Source: Eubacterium sp.
GTDB taxonomy: Bacteria > Bacillota > Clostridia > Lachnospirales > Lachnospiraceae
DNA length: 64,000 bases
Assembly: GCA_024698585.1 (NCBI GenBank)
Contig: JAILRB010000014.1
Location: forward strand, 1-64,000
Direction: 5' to 3'
The notes below the pieces were generated by a model that had not been told where the DNA came from, did not search any database, and saw nothing but the letters and a program-made list of their open reading frames with translations. Below are positions 18,578 to 28,872 of this stretch, one piece after another. The position numbers and the translations under genes were made by a program. Numbering within the stretch: position 1 is the stretch's first letter; each line of letters opens with the position of its first letter.

Positions 18578-19330
18578 TTTATACTTTCCAAGAAACTCAA
18601 TGGTTCTCTGATTTGTTGACGAGAACAGTTCCTCTGGCGTTCCCTGATCTACAATATATCCATTCTCCATAAATATAATTCGGCTGGATACATCTCTGGC
18701 AAACAGCATTTCATGGGTTACAATCACCATGGTCATATGCTCCTGCGCCAGTTCCTTAATAACTTTTAAAATTTCAATGGTAAGTTCCGGATCCAGGGCA
18801 GATGTTGGTTCATCAAAGAACAAAATATCCGGATTTAATGCCAAGGCTCTGGCAATGGATACACGTTGCTGCTGTCCGCCGGACAATTCACAAGGATAAG
18901 CATCCTTCTTATCAGCAATTCCCATCTTTTCCAATAATTGCATCGCCTGTGCTTCCACTTCTGCTTTATCACGCTTTTGAATCACCAGTGGTGCTTCTGT
19001 GACATTTTTCCAGACGGAATAATGAGGAAACAGATTAAAGTTCTGGAAAACCAATCCAAAGGAAGAATGTATCTTTTTCAATTCCTTTGAAGGGGCATAA
19101 GATACGACGCCATTTATTGTTTTTGCCATATACTTATCATGATACATTATTTCTCCACCGTTAATTTTTTCTAAATCAACCGCACAACGAAGCAAAGTAG
19201 ATTTTCCGGAACCGGATGGTCCAATGATAGAAACCACTTCTCCTTGATTAACTTCCAGAGAGATATCTTTTAATACTTCTAAATCATCAAATTTCTTTTC
19301 AATATTTGTCATTTTTAAAACAGTACTCAT
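18575..19330 (-). CDS. Polar amino-acid ABC transporter, ATP-binding protein
   Basis: 251-aa ATPase of the GlnQ/HisP type that drives amino-acid import at the inner face of the membrane. Walker A GPSGSGKS at 37-44, signature LSGGQQQRVSIARAL, Walker B ILFFDEPTSALDPE, and the H-loop His in VTHEM. RBS GGGAGGTC before ATG 19330. It is the last gene of a three-gene operon (binding protein, permease, ATPase). Substrate specificity is not readable. Confidence 0.93.
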   Translation of the reverse strand: MSTVLKMTNIEKKFDDLEVLKDISLEVNQGEVVSIIGPSGSGKSTLLRCAVDLEKINGGEIMYHDKYMAKTINGVVSYAPSKELKKIHSSFGLVFQNFNLFPHYSVWKNVTEAPLVIQKRDKAEVEAQAMQLLEKMGIADKKDAYPCELSGGQQQRVSIARALALNPDILFFDEPTSALDPELTIEILKVIKELAQEHMTMVIVTHEMLFARDVSSRIIFMENGYIVDQGTPEELFSSTNQRTIEFLGKYK

Positions 19331-19339
19331 AAGACCTCC

Positions 19340-20026
19340 CTATTCGTAATAACTATATTTCTTCTCCAGCTTACGCATGATAATTGCAACTGTAAAATTG
19401 AAAACATAGTAAAATGCTCCGGCTACCAAAAGCGGAGTAAAACTAGCTGTGGATGCAGCCAACTGTTTCGCAATCGAAAACATTTCGATATAAGAAACAG
19501 AAAATGCCAATGACGTATCCTTGACCAGACAGATAACCTCATTGGTTACTGAAGGTAAAATTCTTTTGATTACCTGAGGCCATATGATTTTGATAAAGGT
19601 CTGGAACTTATTGTACCCCAAAAGGCGCGCAGCCTCATATTGCCCTACCGGCATGGATTCAATCCCTGAACGATAGATTTCTGCAAAATATGCTGCATAG
19701 TTTACAACAAATGCAATAATAATTGCCGTAAATTTATAATCACTGCTTAAAGAGATTCCAAACAGGTAGAACGGTCCGAAATAAATCGCAATAATCTGAA
19801 GCATCAGCGGTGTTCCGCGCATTATGGAAATGTAAAGATTTACAATCCAACGAACCGGACGAACCTTCGACATTCTACCAAAAGAAACAATTAACCCCAA
19901 AGGCATGGATAAAATCAGAGTGATAAAAAAGATTTTTAAACTCTCAATGATTCCATCTGACATTCTCTCAATAATAACGTTTAACGGCAACGCAGTTGCC
20001 GTTAAAACATTCGATAAACCTATCAT
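19340..20026 (-). CDS. Polar amino-acid ABC transporter, permease
   Basis: 228-aa HisM/GlnP-type permease with about five membrane helices and the EAA-like loop motif EAARLLGYNKFQTFIKIIWPQ that contacts the ATPase. The ATG at 20026 is preferred, because GGAG and AAGGA lie just upstream. An in-frame TTG at 20041 would overlap the binding-protein gene and has no RBS. The ATG lies 5 nt past the stop of the upstream gene, so translation is probably coupled. Confidence 0.9.
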   Translation of the reverse strand: MIGLSNVLTATALPLNVIIERMSDGIIESLKIFFITLILSMPLGLIVSFGRMSKVRPVRWIVNLYISIMRGTPLMLQIIAIYFGPFYLFGISLSSDYKFTAIIIAFVVNYAAYFAEIYRSGIESMPVGQYEAARLLGYNKFQTFIKIIWPQVIKRILPSVTNEVICLVKDTSLAFSVSYIEMFSIAKQLAASTASFTPLLVAGAFYYVFNFTVAIIMRKLEKKYSYYE

Positions 20027-20030
20027 ATCC

Positions 20031-20834
20031 TTATTCTCCAATACAAATCATTGCAGGATCAATGTCGTATTTCTTTGCAAGTTCTTCTACAGTTCCATCT
20101 GCATTCAATTTCTTTAAATCTTTATTAATGATTTCACAAAGTTCCTGATTTCCCTTTTTCATTCCAACACCATACTGTTCAGAATTTAATTGTTCATCTA
20201 AAATCACAAAACCTTCTCCACGCTCTTTTAACTGATATTTTGCAACTCCGATATCAATTGCCAACGCATCAATGCTACCGGACTGCAATTCTGTAAATGC
20301 TGTGTTGTAATCTGAGAACGGATTCAGTGCCTTAAAAGTCTTTCCTAATTCAACCTGCGCTCCATCCTCTGCAAATAATGCTTCAGCAGCACTTGCAGCC
20401 TGAACCCCAACGGTCTTATCCTTTAAATCCTGTAATGTAATAATTCCGGAATTATCTGCCACTACAATAACCTGTGTATTATTAATATATGGTTCTGACC
20501 ATTCGTAGTCATTTTCTCTTCCATTAATGGTAAAACCATTCCAAATACAATCAATACTTCCTGAATTCAATTCCGTATCCTTTGTATCCCAGTTAATTGG
20601 TTTCTTTTCCAATTCCCAACCTTCCATTTCACATACCTTCTCAGCAAGGTCGAGATCAAATCCCACATATTCTCCACTTTCCTGGTCCATATATCCATAT
20701 GGAGGATATTCCGCATCAAAACCAACAGTAAGTACTTTCCCATTGTCCTTAGAAGTTTTCTTTCCTGTGTTTCCACACGCTGTAAAAGATAAAATCATCA
20801 CCATGGATAAACCAATTGCTAAAATTTTTCTCAT
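20031..20834 (-). CDS. Amino-acid ABC transporter substrate-binding lipoprotein (SBP_bac_3)
   Basis: 267-aa extracellular solute-binding lipoprotein. The lipobox is FTAC with Cys20. Family 3 motifs follow: LTVGFDAEYPPYGYMD, EYVGFDLDLAEKVCEMEGW and SGSIDCIWNGFTINGRE, which bind the alpha-amino and carboxylate groups of amino acids. RBS AAGGAG before ATG 20834. It is the first gene of the transporter operon. The ligand could be a polar amino acid or cystine, which cannot be decided here. Confidence 0.92.
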   Translation of the reverse strand: MRKILAIGLSMVMILSFTACGNTGKKTSKDNGKVLTVGFDAEYPPYGYMDQESGEYVGFDLDLAEKVCEMEGWELEKKPINWDTKDTELNSGSIDCIWNGFTINGRENDYEWSEPYINNTQVIVVADNSGIITLQDLKDKTVGVQAASAAEALFAEDGAQVELGKTFKALNPFSDYNTAFTELQSGSIDALAIDIGVAKYQLKERGEGFVILDEQLNSEQYGVGMKKGNQELCEIINKDLKKLNADGTVEELAKKYDIDPAMICIGE

Positions 20835-20931
20835 AATAATTCTCCTTAATTCTTTTGCAAGTTATCACATTAGTAACCTAAAGCAATACACCTTAATGCT
20901 ATCAAACCTTTACTGTGTTGTCAATATTCCA

Positions 20932-21798
20932 TCACTTTTCAATAACGTGAACATCTAACTGATTATATGGAATATGAATTCCATTTTTATCGAAAGCCTC
21001 TTTAATCTGCTGATTCATAGAGAAATATGCAGGCCAATACTGCTCTGTGCTAACCCACATCCGAATCTGTAATGTTACGGAATGGTCAGCCAATTCCCGA
21101 ACAACCACCTGATTTTCCTTTTCTTTCAGTAAGAATTCGCATCCATTCATAACATCGGTTGCTATCTTCAACGCCTGATCCACGGAATCTTCGTAATGAA
21201 TCCCAACCGATAAATCAATTCGGCGCATAGCTTCTTTCGTATAGTTTGTAACCACACTGTTTGCCAAATTTCCATTCGGTAATGTAATTACCTTGTTATC
21301 AACTGTATTTAAGCGAGTATAAATGATGTCGATTTTCTGAACGGTTCCTTCCGTTCCTTCCACAGCAATATAATCGCCAACTACAAACGGTTTCGCAATA
21401 AGAATCAATACGCCTCCGGCAAAGTTTGACAAACTTCCCTGCAAAGCCAAACCGACAGAAACTCCGGCAGTACCAAGCAATGTAATGAAGGATGTTGTCT
21501 GAATCCCAATCTGACTGCAAATTATAATGATAATAATGATATATCCCAAAACTTTCACAATGGAATCAATAAAACGAACAACTCCTACATCCACATTGGA
21601 GCGATTAAAGACATCCCTAAGAATTTTTCGAATAATTTTAAGTACCAGTTTACCGATAAAAAAGATCAGGACTGCAATAAGCAGATTGATTCCAAACTCA
21701 AAAACCTTATCTGCGATTCCGTTCATCCATTCTGATACTTTGTTTACCTTTTCATTGATTTCTTCCGGAGCATCAACTGCTGTACCAAACATAAACAC
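20932..21798 (-). CDS. mscS: Small-conductance mechanosensitive channel (MscS family)
   Basis: 288-aa osmotic safety valve in the cytoplasmic membrane. Three N-terminal helices are visible (about 33-55, 75-100 and 105-130). The pore helix VSVGLALQGSLSNFAGGVLIL and the MscS beta-domain KPFVVGDYIAVEGTEGTVQKI with LPNGNLANSVVTNYT follow. The start is taken as GTG 21798, because AGGAGG lies 9 nt upstream. An ATG two codons later (21792) is the alternative, at a less favourable 15 nt. It is monocistronic, downstream of serA's terminator. Confidence 0.93.
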   Translation of the reverse strand: MFMFGTAVDAPEEINEKVNKVSEWMNGIADKVFEFGINLLIAVLIFFIGKLVLKIIRKILRDVFNRSNVDVGVVRFIDSIVKVLGYIIIIIIICSQIGIQTTSFITLLGTAGVSVGLALQGSLSNFAGGVLILIAKPFVVGDYIAVEGTEGTVQKIDIIYTRLNTVDNKVITLPNGNLANSVVTNYTKEAMRRIDLSVGIHYEDSVDQALKIATDVMNGCEFLLKEKENQVVVRELADHSVTLQIRMWVSTEQYWPAYFSMNQQIKEAFDKNGIHIPYNQLDVHVIEK

Positions 21799-21825
21799 AC
21801 TCTTTGTCCTCCTAACATATAGAAT

Positions 21826-21859
21826 AAAAAAGGGTCATCGCACCGACAACCCTTTTTTT
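21826..21859 (-). terminator. Terminator of the leuB-ilvD-ilvB-serC-serA run
   Basis: AAAAAAGGGT (21826-21835) pairs with ACCCTTTTTT, with inner TCG/CGA pairing and a T-run on both strands. Confidence 0.85.
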
Positions 21860-21873
21860 ATTCGTAAATTCGA

Positions 21874-23037
21874 TTATTTTACGACTCTTACTCTGATTAC
21901 ACCATCAACAGCTTTGATTTTTTCAACCAATTCATCTGTTGCAGGAGCATCTAAGTCAAGAATTGCGTAAGCAAAATCTCCTTTAGACTTATCAACCATA
22001 TCAGAAACATTAATTCCAGCTTCTGCTACTGCAGATGTTAACTGTCCAATCATGCTCGGAATATTCTTATGTGCAACTGTTACACGTCCAGCCTTATCAC
22101 AAACACCAAGGTCTGCTCTTGGATAGTTTACAGAGTTAATGATATTTCCGTTTTCTACGAAGTTCATGATTTCTTCTACTGCCATTACTGCACAGTTATC
22201 TTCAGATTCTTCTGTAGAAGCTCCAAGGTGAGGTGTAGCAATCACACCTTCCATGTTTGCAGTTTTTGCATTAGGGAAGTCAGTTACATATTTACGAACC
22301 TTTCCTGAAGCAAGTGCTTCTGCCATATCATCATCGTTAACCAAAAGATCTCTTGCGAAGTTTAAGATGATAACACCATCTTTCATTTCTGCAATTGTAT
22401 CTTTGTTAATCATTCCCTTAGTATCATCTAACAATGGAACATGCACTGAAATGAAGTCACATTCCTTGAAGATTTCGTCTCTTGATTTTACAAGGTGAAC
22501 AGTTCTCTTAAGACCTAATGCAGCATCAACAGAAAGGAATGGGTCATGTCCGATTACGTCCATTCCCATGGAAACACCGATGTTAGCTACTAATCTTCCG
22601 ATTGCTCCAAGACCGATCACACCAAGTTTCTTTCCCTTTAATTCAGTACCTGCAAAGTTCTTCTTTGCCTTTTCCATTGTCTTTCCAATGTTTTCATCAG
22701 CTTTGTTATCAGCAACCCATTTGTTACCACCGATGATATCTCTGGATGCAAGAAGCATTCCACAAAGAACTAATTCCTTAACACCATTTGCGTTTGCACC
22801 TGGAGTATTGAAAACTACGATACCTTTTTCAGCACATTTATCCAATGGAATGTTATTTACACCAGCACCAGCTCTAGCGATTGCTACTAAGCTTTCTGGT
22901 AAATCTAAATCATGCATTGCAGCACTACGTACTAATGCTACGTCTGCTTCTGCAAAATTATCTGTTAATTCATAATTATCACTAAATAAATCGGTTCCCA
23001 AATTAGAAATCGGATTTAAACAATTAACCTTTGTCAT
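21874..23037 (-). CDS. serA: D-3-phosphoglycerate dehydrogenase
   Basis: First step of serine synthesis: NAD-dependent oxidation of 3-phosphoglycerate. 387 aa, the short form with a C-terminal ACT domain (about 320-387) likely sensing serine. NAD-binding GVIGLGAIGRLVAN, catalytic Arg in LNFARDLLVND, and catalytic His in ATPHLGASTEESE. ATG 23037 has AGAAGGAG upstream. It is 20 nt behind serC, so the two are co-transcribed. SerB is not in the window. Confidence 0.95.
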   Translation of the reverse strand: MTKVNCLNPISNLGTDLFSDNYELTDNFAEADVALVRSAAMHDLDLPESLVAIARAGAGVNNIPLDKCAEKGIVVFNTPGANANGVKELVLCGMLLASRDIIGGNKWVADNKADENIGKTMEKAKKNFAGTELKGKKLGVIGLGAIGRLVANIGVSMGMDVIGHDPFLSVDAALGLKRTVHLVKSRDEIFKECDFISVHVPLLDDTKGMINKDTIAEMKDGVIILNFARDLLVNDDDMAEALASGKVRKYVTDFPNAKTANMEGVIATPHLGASTEESEDNCAVMAVEEIMNFVENGNIINSVNYPRADLGVCDKAGRVTVAHKNIPSMIGQLTSAVAEAGINVSDMVDKSKGDFAYAILDLDAPATDELVEKIKAVDGVIRVRVVK

Positions 23038-23056
23038 TTTATTTTCTCCTTCTTTC

Positions 23057-24139
23057 TTATGCGTTTGCTTCTTCGAACTTCTTCATGAAGTCAACTAATG
23101 CCTGAACACCTTCGATTGGCATAGCATTGTAAATGCTGGCTCTCATACCACCTACAGTTCTGTGTCCCTTTAAGTTTTCAAAACCTGCAGCCTTTGCTTC
23201 AGCAACAAACTTCGCATCTAATTCTTCATTTCCTGTTACGAAAGGAACATTCATTAAGGAACGGTCTTTCTTTTCAACAGTACCCTTGAATAATTTACTT
23301 TCATCAAGGAAATCGTAAAGAATCTTAGCTTTCTTTTCATTGTGTTCTTTCATTGCCTGAAGACCACCCATCTTCTTGATCCATTTAAATACCTTGCCAC
23401 AGATATAGATTCCGTAGCATGGAGGTGTGTTGTAAAGAGAACCTGCGTCTGCCTGTGTCTTCCATGCAAGCATCGTAGGAACTGTTTCATCTACTGATTC
23501 AGGAATTAAATCTTCTCTGACAATTGCGATTACAACACCAGCTGGTCCGATGTTCTTCTGAACACCACCGTAGATTACTCCGTATTTTTCAACGTCTACC
23601 GGTTCAGATAAGAAACATGAAGAAACGTCTGATACTAATACATGTCCCTTTGTGTTAGGAAGTTCTTTAAACTTTGTTCCGTAAATTGTGTTGTTTTCGC
23701 AGATATATACGTAATCCACATCATCATCGATTGCAAGATCACTACAATCAGGAATGTATGAGAATGTCTTATCTGCTGAAGATGCTACAACCTGAACATC
23801 TAAGTACTTAGCTGCTTCCTGAGAAGCTTTCTTAGCCCACTGTCCAGTCACAATATATGCAGCCTTTCCGTTTTTCTTTAAGTTCATAGGAACTGCAGCG
23901 AACTGCTGAGAAGCACCACCCTGAAGGAATAATACCTTGTAGTTATCAGGAATGTTCATTAAATCTCTTAAATCCTGTTCTGCTTCATCAATAATTGTCT
24001 GGAATGCTTTGGAACGATGACTCATTTCCATAACGCTCATTCCTGTTCCTTTGTAATCAAGCATTTCATCTGCCGCTTCTTTTAATACTTCTTCCGGTAA
24101 TACTGCCGGACCTGCTGAGAAATTGTATACTCTAGCCAT
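23057..24139 (-). CDS. serC: Phosphoserine aminotransferase
   Basis: PLP enzyme of 360 aa converting 3-phosphohydroxypyruvate and glutamate to phosphoserine; it may also act in pyridoxine synthesis. N-terminal YNFSAGPAVLPEEVL and PLP-lysine motif GGVQKNIGPAG are canonical. RBS AGGAGG before ATG 24139. A 65-nt gap separates it from ilvB without a clear promoter or terminator, so it may be read from the leuB promoter. Confidence 0.96.
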   Translation of the reverse strand: MARVYNFSAGPAVLPEEVLKEAADEMLDYKGTGMSVMEMSHRSKAFQTIIDEAEQDLRDLMNIPDNYKVLFLQGGASQQFAAVPMNLKKNGKAAYIVTGQWAKKASQEAAKYLDVQVVASSADKTFSYIPDCSDLAIDDDVDYVYICENNTIYGTKFKELPNTKGHVLVSDVSSCFLSEPVDVEKYGVIYGGVQKNIGPAGVVIAIVREDLIPESVDETVPTMLAWKTQADAGSLYNTPPCYGIYICGKVFKWIKKMGGLQAMKEHNEKKAKILYDFLDESKLFKGTVEKKDRSLMNVPFVTGNEELDAKFVAEAKAAGFENLKGHRTVGGMRASIYNAMPIEGVQALVDFMKKFEEANA

Positions 24140-24204
24140 TTTGATTTTTCCTCCTAAATATATAAATTGTATTTTGATTATTAATTAAAGAACTGATGCT
24201 ATTC

Positions 24205-25896
24205 TTAGCAGTCATATCCTCTTTCAGCTAAATCTTCTTCTGAGAATGCTTCACTAATCGCTGTTCCTGCTGGAACCATTGGGAATACTTTATCATCCTT
24301 TTCAATCTGACATTCGATTACGCAAGGGATGTCCATAGCGATTGCATCTTTTAATGCATCTTCAAATTCGTTTAATGTAGTAACACGATAAGCCTTTGCT
24401 CCAAGACCTTCGGAAACTTTTACGAAATCAACTTCGTCTTCTAAGATTGTATTAGAATATCTCTTTCCATAGAATAATGTCTGCCACTGACGAACCATTC
24501 CTAATACTCTGTTATTGATTACAATCTGAATGATTGGAATATTATATCTGGTTGCTGTAGCAATTTCATTCATGTTCATACGGAAACATCCATCACCGGC
24601 AATGTTTACACATACCTTGTCTCTGTTACCCATCTTAGAACCGATACATGCACCAACACCGTATCCCATAGTTCCAAGACCACCGGATGTGATTAACTGT
24701 CTAGGTGCCTTGAACTGATAGAACTGTGCTGCCCACATCTGATGCTGTCCAACGTCTGTTGTAATGATAGCATCCCCATTTGTAATGTTATATAAAGCAT
24801 CAATGATGGATGGACCATTTAAGCTGCTCTTATCCAATGTTAAAGGATACTGTTCCTTCATTTCATTAATGTATGCATTCCATTCGTCATGCTTCTGCTG
24901 TTCTAACTTAGCGTTAACTCTTGTAAGAACTTCCTTGATGTCACCAATGATGCTGGAATCAGCATGAACGTTCTTATTAATTTCAGATGGATCTACATCG
25001 ATATGGATAATGTTAGCATTTACCGCAAACTTCTTAGCATTACCGGTTACACGGTCGCTGAATCTTGCACCAACAACAATTACTAAATCACTTTCTGTAA
25101 CTCCAAAGTTAGAAGTCTTTGTACCATGCATACCAATCATACCGGTATAACGTGGATTCATTCCTTCGATAGCACCTTTACCCATTAATGTATCACACAC
25201 AGGAGCATCTACTAATTCAACGAACTTACGAAGTTCTTCGTGTGCTTCTGAAATAACGGCACCACCACCAACTAATACGAAAGGCTTCTTAGATGCCTTA
25301 ATCATTTCGATTGCTGTATCTACATCTTCATCAAGGATTGTATCGGAAACACGCTCGATTGGAGCAACTTCCTTGTTTGTGAATTCAATCTTGTTTGCAG
25401 TAACGTCTTTCGTAATATCAACTAATACAGGGCCCGGTCTTCCGGTCTTTGCAATCTTGAAGGCCTTGCGAAGTGTATCCGCTAAATCACCGATTTCCTT
25501 TACAATAAAGTTATGCTTTGTGATTGGCATTGTTACGCCTACGATATCAATTTCCTGGAAGGAATCTTTTCCTAATCCTGATTTTGCAACGTTTGCTGTG
25601 ATTGCAACCAATGGAACGGAATCCATATATGCTGTTGCAATACCTGTAACAAGGTTTGTAGCACCAGGTCCGGAAGTAGCGAAACAAACACCAACCTTTC
25701 CTGTAGAACGTGCATATCCGTCTGCAGCATGTGCTGCTCCCTGTTCATGAGAAACTAAGATATGATTGATATCCTCACGATTTTTATACAATTCATCATA
25801 AATATTAAGAATTGTTCCACCCGGGTATCCGAAAACTGTATCAACACCCTGTTCTTTTAAACATTCAATTACGATTTGTGAACCATTTAATAACAT
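24205..25896 (-). CDS. ilvB: Acetolactate synthase, large (catalytic) subunit
   Basis: ThDP-dependent acetohydroxyacid synthase, first common step of valine, leucine and isoleucine synthesis. 563 aa with the three usual domains. Glu in SHEQGAAHAADGYAR activates the cofactor, and the ThDP/Mg motif GDGCFRMNMNEIATATRYN is near 434-452. RBS GGGAGAG before ATG 25896. It lies 21 nt behind ilvD. The small regulatory subunit ilvN is about 17 kb away in another operon. Confidence 0.96.
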   Translation of the reverse strand: MLLNGSQIVIECLKEQGVDTVFGYPGGTILNIYDELYKNREDINHILVSHEQGAAHAADGYARSTGKVGVCFATSGPGATNLVTGIATAYMDSVPLVAITANVAKSGLGKDSFQEIDIVGVTMPITKHNFIVKEIGDLADTLRKAFKIAKTGRPGPVLVDITKDVTANKIEFTNKEVAPIERVSDTILDEDVDTAIEMIKASKKPFVLVGGGAVISEAHEELRKFVELVDAPVCDTLMGKGAIEGMNPRYTGMIGMHGTKTSNFGVTESDLVIVVGARFSDRVTGNAKKFAVNANIIHIDVDPSEINKNVHADSSIIGDIKEVLTRVNAKLEQQKHDEWNAYINEMKEQYPLTLDKSSLNGPSIIDALYNITNGDAIITTDVGQHQMWAAQFYQFKAPRQLITSGGLGTMGYGVGACIGSKMGNRDKVCVNIAGDGCFRMNMNEIATATRYNIPIIQIVINNRVLGMVRQWQTLFYGKRYSNTILEDEVDFVKVSEGLGAKAYRVTTLNEFEDALKDAIAMDIPCVIECQIEKDDKVFPMVPAGTAISEAFSEEDLAERGYDC

Positions 25897-25917
25897 AGTA
25901 TCTCTCTCCCTTACCTT

Positions 25918-27588
25918 TTATTTCTTAATCTCCAAAATAGCACCTCTGTTACCAGATGTGACCATTTCAGCGTATCTAGCTAAATAACCGGTAGTAACCT
26001 TAGGTTCTCTCGGCTGCCATTTTGCTCTTCTTGCTTCCATTTCTTCATCGGAAACCTTAACATTTAAGCTGTATTCAGGAATGTTAACCTGAATGATATC
26101 TCCTTCTTCCACCAATGCAATTGGTCCACCAACTGCAGCTTCCGGTGAAACATGTCCAATGGATGCTCCTCTGGACGCTCCAGAAAATCTTCCGTCTGTA
26201 ATTAAGGCAACACTTTCGCCCAATCCCATACCTGCAATTGCAGAAGTCGGGTTCAACATTTCTCTCATACCAGGGCCACCCTTAGGTCCTTCGTAACGAA
26301 TTACCACAACATCACCTGGGTTAATCTTTCCACCCTTGATTGCTGCGATTGCATCTTCTTCACATTCAAAGACTCTTGCAGGTCCTTCATGTACTAACAT
26401 GGATTCTGCAACAGCGGAACGTTTTACAACGGAACCGTCCGGAGCAAGATTTCCCTTTAATACTGCAAGACCACCAGTCTTTGTATATGGATTATCAACC
26501 GGTCTGATAACTTCCGGATTTTTATTAATACAGTTCTTGATGTTTTCTCCAACAGTCTTTCCTGTAACAGTCATACAATCAAGATTCAATAAACCAAGCT
26601 TACTGATTTCATTCATAACAGCATAGACACCGCCAGCTTCATTCAGATCCTGCATATAGGTTGGACCTGCAGGTGCTAAATGACAAAGGTTCGGAGTCTT
26701 TTCACTAATCTCATTTGCAAATGCAATATCAAAATCAAATCCGATTTCATGAGCAATTGCCGGTAAGTGAAGCATACTGTTTGTAGAACATCCAAGAGCC
26801 ATATCGATGGTTAATGCATTTAACATAGATTCTTTTGTAATGATATCTCTCGGACGAATGTTCTTGCGATACATTTCCATAACTGCCATACCTGCATGTT
26901 TCGCAAGTTTAATTCTCTCTGAATAAACAGCCGGGATGGTTCCGTTTCCTGGAAGTCCCATACCAAGAACTTCAGTTAAGCAGTTCATGGAGTTTGCTGT
27001 ATACATTCCGGAACAAGAACCACAAGTCGGACAAACTTTTGCCTCAAATTCCTTAACCTGTTCCAATGTCATATTGCCGGCTGCATGTGCACCAACAGCT
27101 TCGAACATGGAAGATAAACTTCTTCTCTGTCCCATAACATTTCCAGCTAACATTGGTCCACCGGAAACGAAAACGGTTGGAACATTAACTCTGGCAGCTG
27201 CCATTAAAAGTCCCGGTACGTTCTTGTCACAGTTTGGAATCATAACCAATGCGTCAAACTGATGAGCCAGTGCCATAGCTTCTGTACTATCTGCAATTAA
27301 ATCTCTTGTTACAAGGGAATATTTCATTCCTGTATGTCCCATGGCAATACCATCACAAACTGCGATAGCCGGGAACATTACCGGTGTACCGCCTGCCATG
27401 GCAACACCTAATTTTACTGCTTCAGCAATTTTATCCAGATTCATATGACCCGGAACAATTTCATTGTAGGAACATACAATACCAACCAACGGCTTCTGAA
27501 GTTCTTCTTCTGTCATGCCTAATGCATTAAAAAGAGATCTGTGAGGTGCCTGCTGGATACCTGTTTTTACTGCATCACTCTTCATCAT
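25918..27588 (-). CDS. ilvD: Dihydroxy-acid dehydratase
   Basis: Fe-S enzyme of 556 aa that dehydrates 2,3-dihydroxyisovalerate and its homolog in branched-chain amino-acid synthesis. Cluster-binding Cys motifs [18 protein letters not shown] and [18 protein letters not shown] are present, as is the C-terminal [28 protein letters not shown] before ATG 27588 (a second ATG follows directly). 12 nt behind leuB. Confidence 0.97.
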   Translation of the reverse strand: MMKSDAVKTGIQQAPHRSLFNALGMTEEELQKPLVGIVCSYNEIVPGHMNLDKIAEAVKLGVAMAGGTPVMFPAIAVCDGIAMGHTGMKYSLVTRDLIADSTEAMALAHQFDALVMIPNCDKNVPGLLMAAARVNVPTVFVSGGPMLAGNVMGQRRSLSSMFEAVGAHAAGNMTLEQVKEFEAKVCPTCGSCSGMYTANSMNCLTEVLGMGLPGNGTIPAVYSERIKLAKHAGMAVMEMYRKNIRPRDIITKESMLNALTIDMALGCSTNSMLHLPAIAHEIGFDFDIAFANEISEKTPNLCHLAPAGPTYMQDLNEAGGVYAVMNEISKLGLLNLDCMTVTGKTVGENIKNCINKNPEVIRPVDNPYTKTGGLAVLKGNLAPDGSVVKRSAVAESMLVHEGPARVFECEEDAIAAIKGGKINPGDVVVIRYEGPKGGPGMREMLNPTSAIAGMGLGESVALITDGRFSGASRGASIGHVSPEAAVGGPIALVEEGDIIQVNIPEYSLNVKVSDEEMEARRAKWQPREPKVTTGYLARYAEMVTSGNRGAILEIKK

Positions 27589-27600
27589 TCAATACCTCCC

Positions 27601-28683
27601 TTAAATTCTTTCACAGATAGCATCACCCATTTCCTTACATCCTACTAAGGTCATGCCTTCTGACATAATATCAATTGTTCTAATATTGTCTTCCAATACC
27701 TTCTGAACCGCAGCTTCCACTGCATCCGCTTCTTTGTCCAAATCGAAGGAATAACGAAGCATCATCGCTGCACTGAGTACTGTTGCAATCGGATTCGCCT
27801 TGTTCTGGCCGGCAATATCCGGTGCTGCACCATGGCTTGGTTCATAAAGTCCAAATTTATCCTCACGAAGGCTGGCTGATGACAACATTCCGATGGAACC
27901 TGTTACCATGCTGGCTTCGTCAGAAAGAATATCTCCAAACATGTTTTCTGTTACAACAACATCAAACTGTGCCGGATCTTTTACTAACTGCATCGCGCAG
28001 TTATCAACTAACATGTGTGTTAATGTCACTTCCGGATAATCCTTAGCCACTTCATTGACTACCTTGTCCCAAAGTCTGGATGAATCCAATACATTGGACT
28101 TATCCACGCTAATGACATTTTTACGACGTTTCATTGCAATATCAAATGCCTTAATTGCAATTCGTCTGATTTCTTCTTCATTATATGTTAATGTATCTGT
28201 TGCGGTAAGGACGCCATTCACCTCTTCCGTCTTTCTTTCACCAAAGTAAAGACCACCGGTCAACTCTCTTACAATAATCATATCAAAGCCTGCATCTGCC
28301 ACTTCTGCTTTCAATGGACATGCATCCTTTAATTCCTTGTAAAGATAAGCCGGACGAAGATTCGCGAAAAGATTCAAACCTTTTCGAATCGCAAGCAGTC
28401 CTGCTTCCGGTCTTAAATTCGGTGGTAAATCGTACCAGCTATCCTGTCCGACGACACCACCGACAGCTCCTAACAATACAGCGTCATTTTCTTTCGCTGT
28501 AGCCAAAGCTTCATCGGTCAATGGAACACCATGCTTGTCAATGGAAACTCCTCCCATATCAACTTCTGTGTAGTTGAAGGAATGTCCAAATTTTTTTCCT
28601 ACGGTGTCGAGAACTTTCTGTGCTTCAGCGACGATTTCCGGTCCAATTCCATCACCTGGAATCACTGCAACATTAAAATTCAT
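27601..28683 (-). CDS. leuB: 3-isopropylmalate dehydrogenase
   Basis: NAD-dependent oxidative decarboxylation in leucine synthesis. 360 aa. Motifs: [18 protein letters not shown], the loop [12 protein letters not shown] and the metal/substrate segment [15 protein letters not shown]. First gene of the leuB-ilvD-ilvB(-serC-serA) run, under the promoter at 28786-28814 with a leader of about 95 nt. leuA and leuCD are not in the window. No T-box is recognisable in the leader, which is too short for one. Confidence 0.96.
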   Translation of the reverse strand: MNFNVAVIPGDGIGPEIVAEAQKVLDTVGKKFGHSFNYTEVDMGGVSIDKHGVPLTDEALATAKENDAVLLGAVGGVVGQDSWYDLPPNLRPEAGLLAIRKGLNLFANLRPAYLYKELKDACPLKAEVADAGFDMIIVRELTGGLYFGERKTEEVNGVLTATDTLTYNEEEIRRIAIKAFDIAMKRRKNVISVDKSNVLDSSRLWDKVVNEVAKDYPEVTLTHMLVDNCAMQLVKDPAQFDVVVTENMFGDILSDEASMVTGSIGMLSSASLREDKFGLYEPSHGAAPDIAGQNKANPIATVLSAAMMLRYSFDLDKEADAVEAAVQKVLEDNIRTIDIMSEGMTLVGCKEMGDAICERI

Positions 28684-28771
28684 ATGAGTTCCTCTTTTCT
28701 CTATAGTTTCATTTTTTCAGGATTTTTCACGCCTTAAAATCGAAAAAAGGGTATAAAAGTCCTAAAAACCT

Positions 28772-28782
28772 ACAGTAACTGT
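28772..28782. promoter_or_regulatory. Palindrome at the leuB transcription start (candidate operator)
   Basis: ACAGT-A-ACTGT covers the expected transcription start, just downstream of the -10 box, a common repressor position. No regulator is assigned. Confidence 0.3.
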
Positions 28783-28785
28783 TAA

Positions 28786-28814
28786 ATTATACAGCAAATG
28801 CCCCGACTTTTCAA
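28786..28814 (-). promoter_or_regulatory. Promoter of the leuB-ilvD-ilvB operon
   Basis: TTGAAA (28809-28814, minus strand), 17-bp spacer, TATAAT (28786-28791). It lies just downstream of the yajC terminator. Confidence 0.85.
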
Positions 28815-28824
28815 CCTATTCCAA

Positions 28825-28853
28825 AGAAAAAAGACAGGTCAAAAACCTGTCTT
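28825..28853 (-). terminator. Terminator of tgt-yajC
   Basis: AAGACAGGT/ACCTGTCTT stem (28831-28839 with 28845-28853), 5-nt loop, followed on the minus strand by TTTTTTCTTT. Confidence 0.9.
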
Positions 28854-28872
28854 AAATAAATTTCTTATAATT

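Noticed and set aside
20027-20041. TTG start for the ABC permease at 20041
   Set aside because: It overlaps the binding-protein gene and lacks an RBS, whereas ATG 20026 has GGAG/AAGGA just upstream.
28684-28785. Possible T-box leader upstream of leuB
   Set aside because: The leader is about 95 nt, without a specifier stem, T-box sequence or terminator hairpin.
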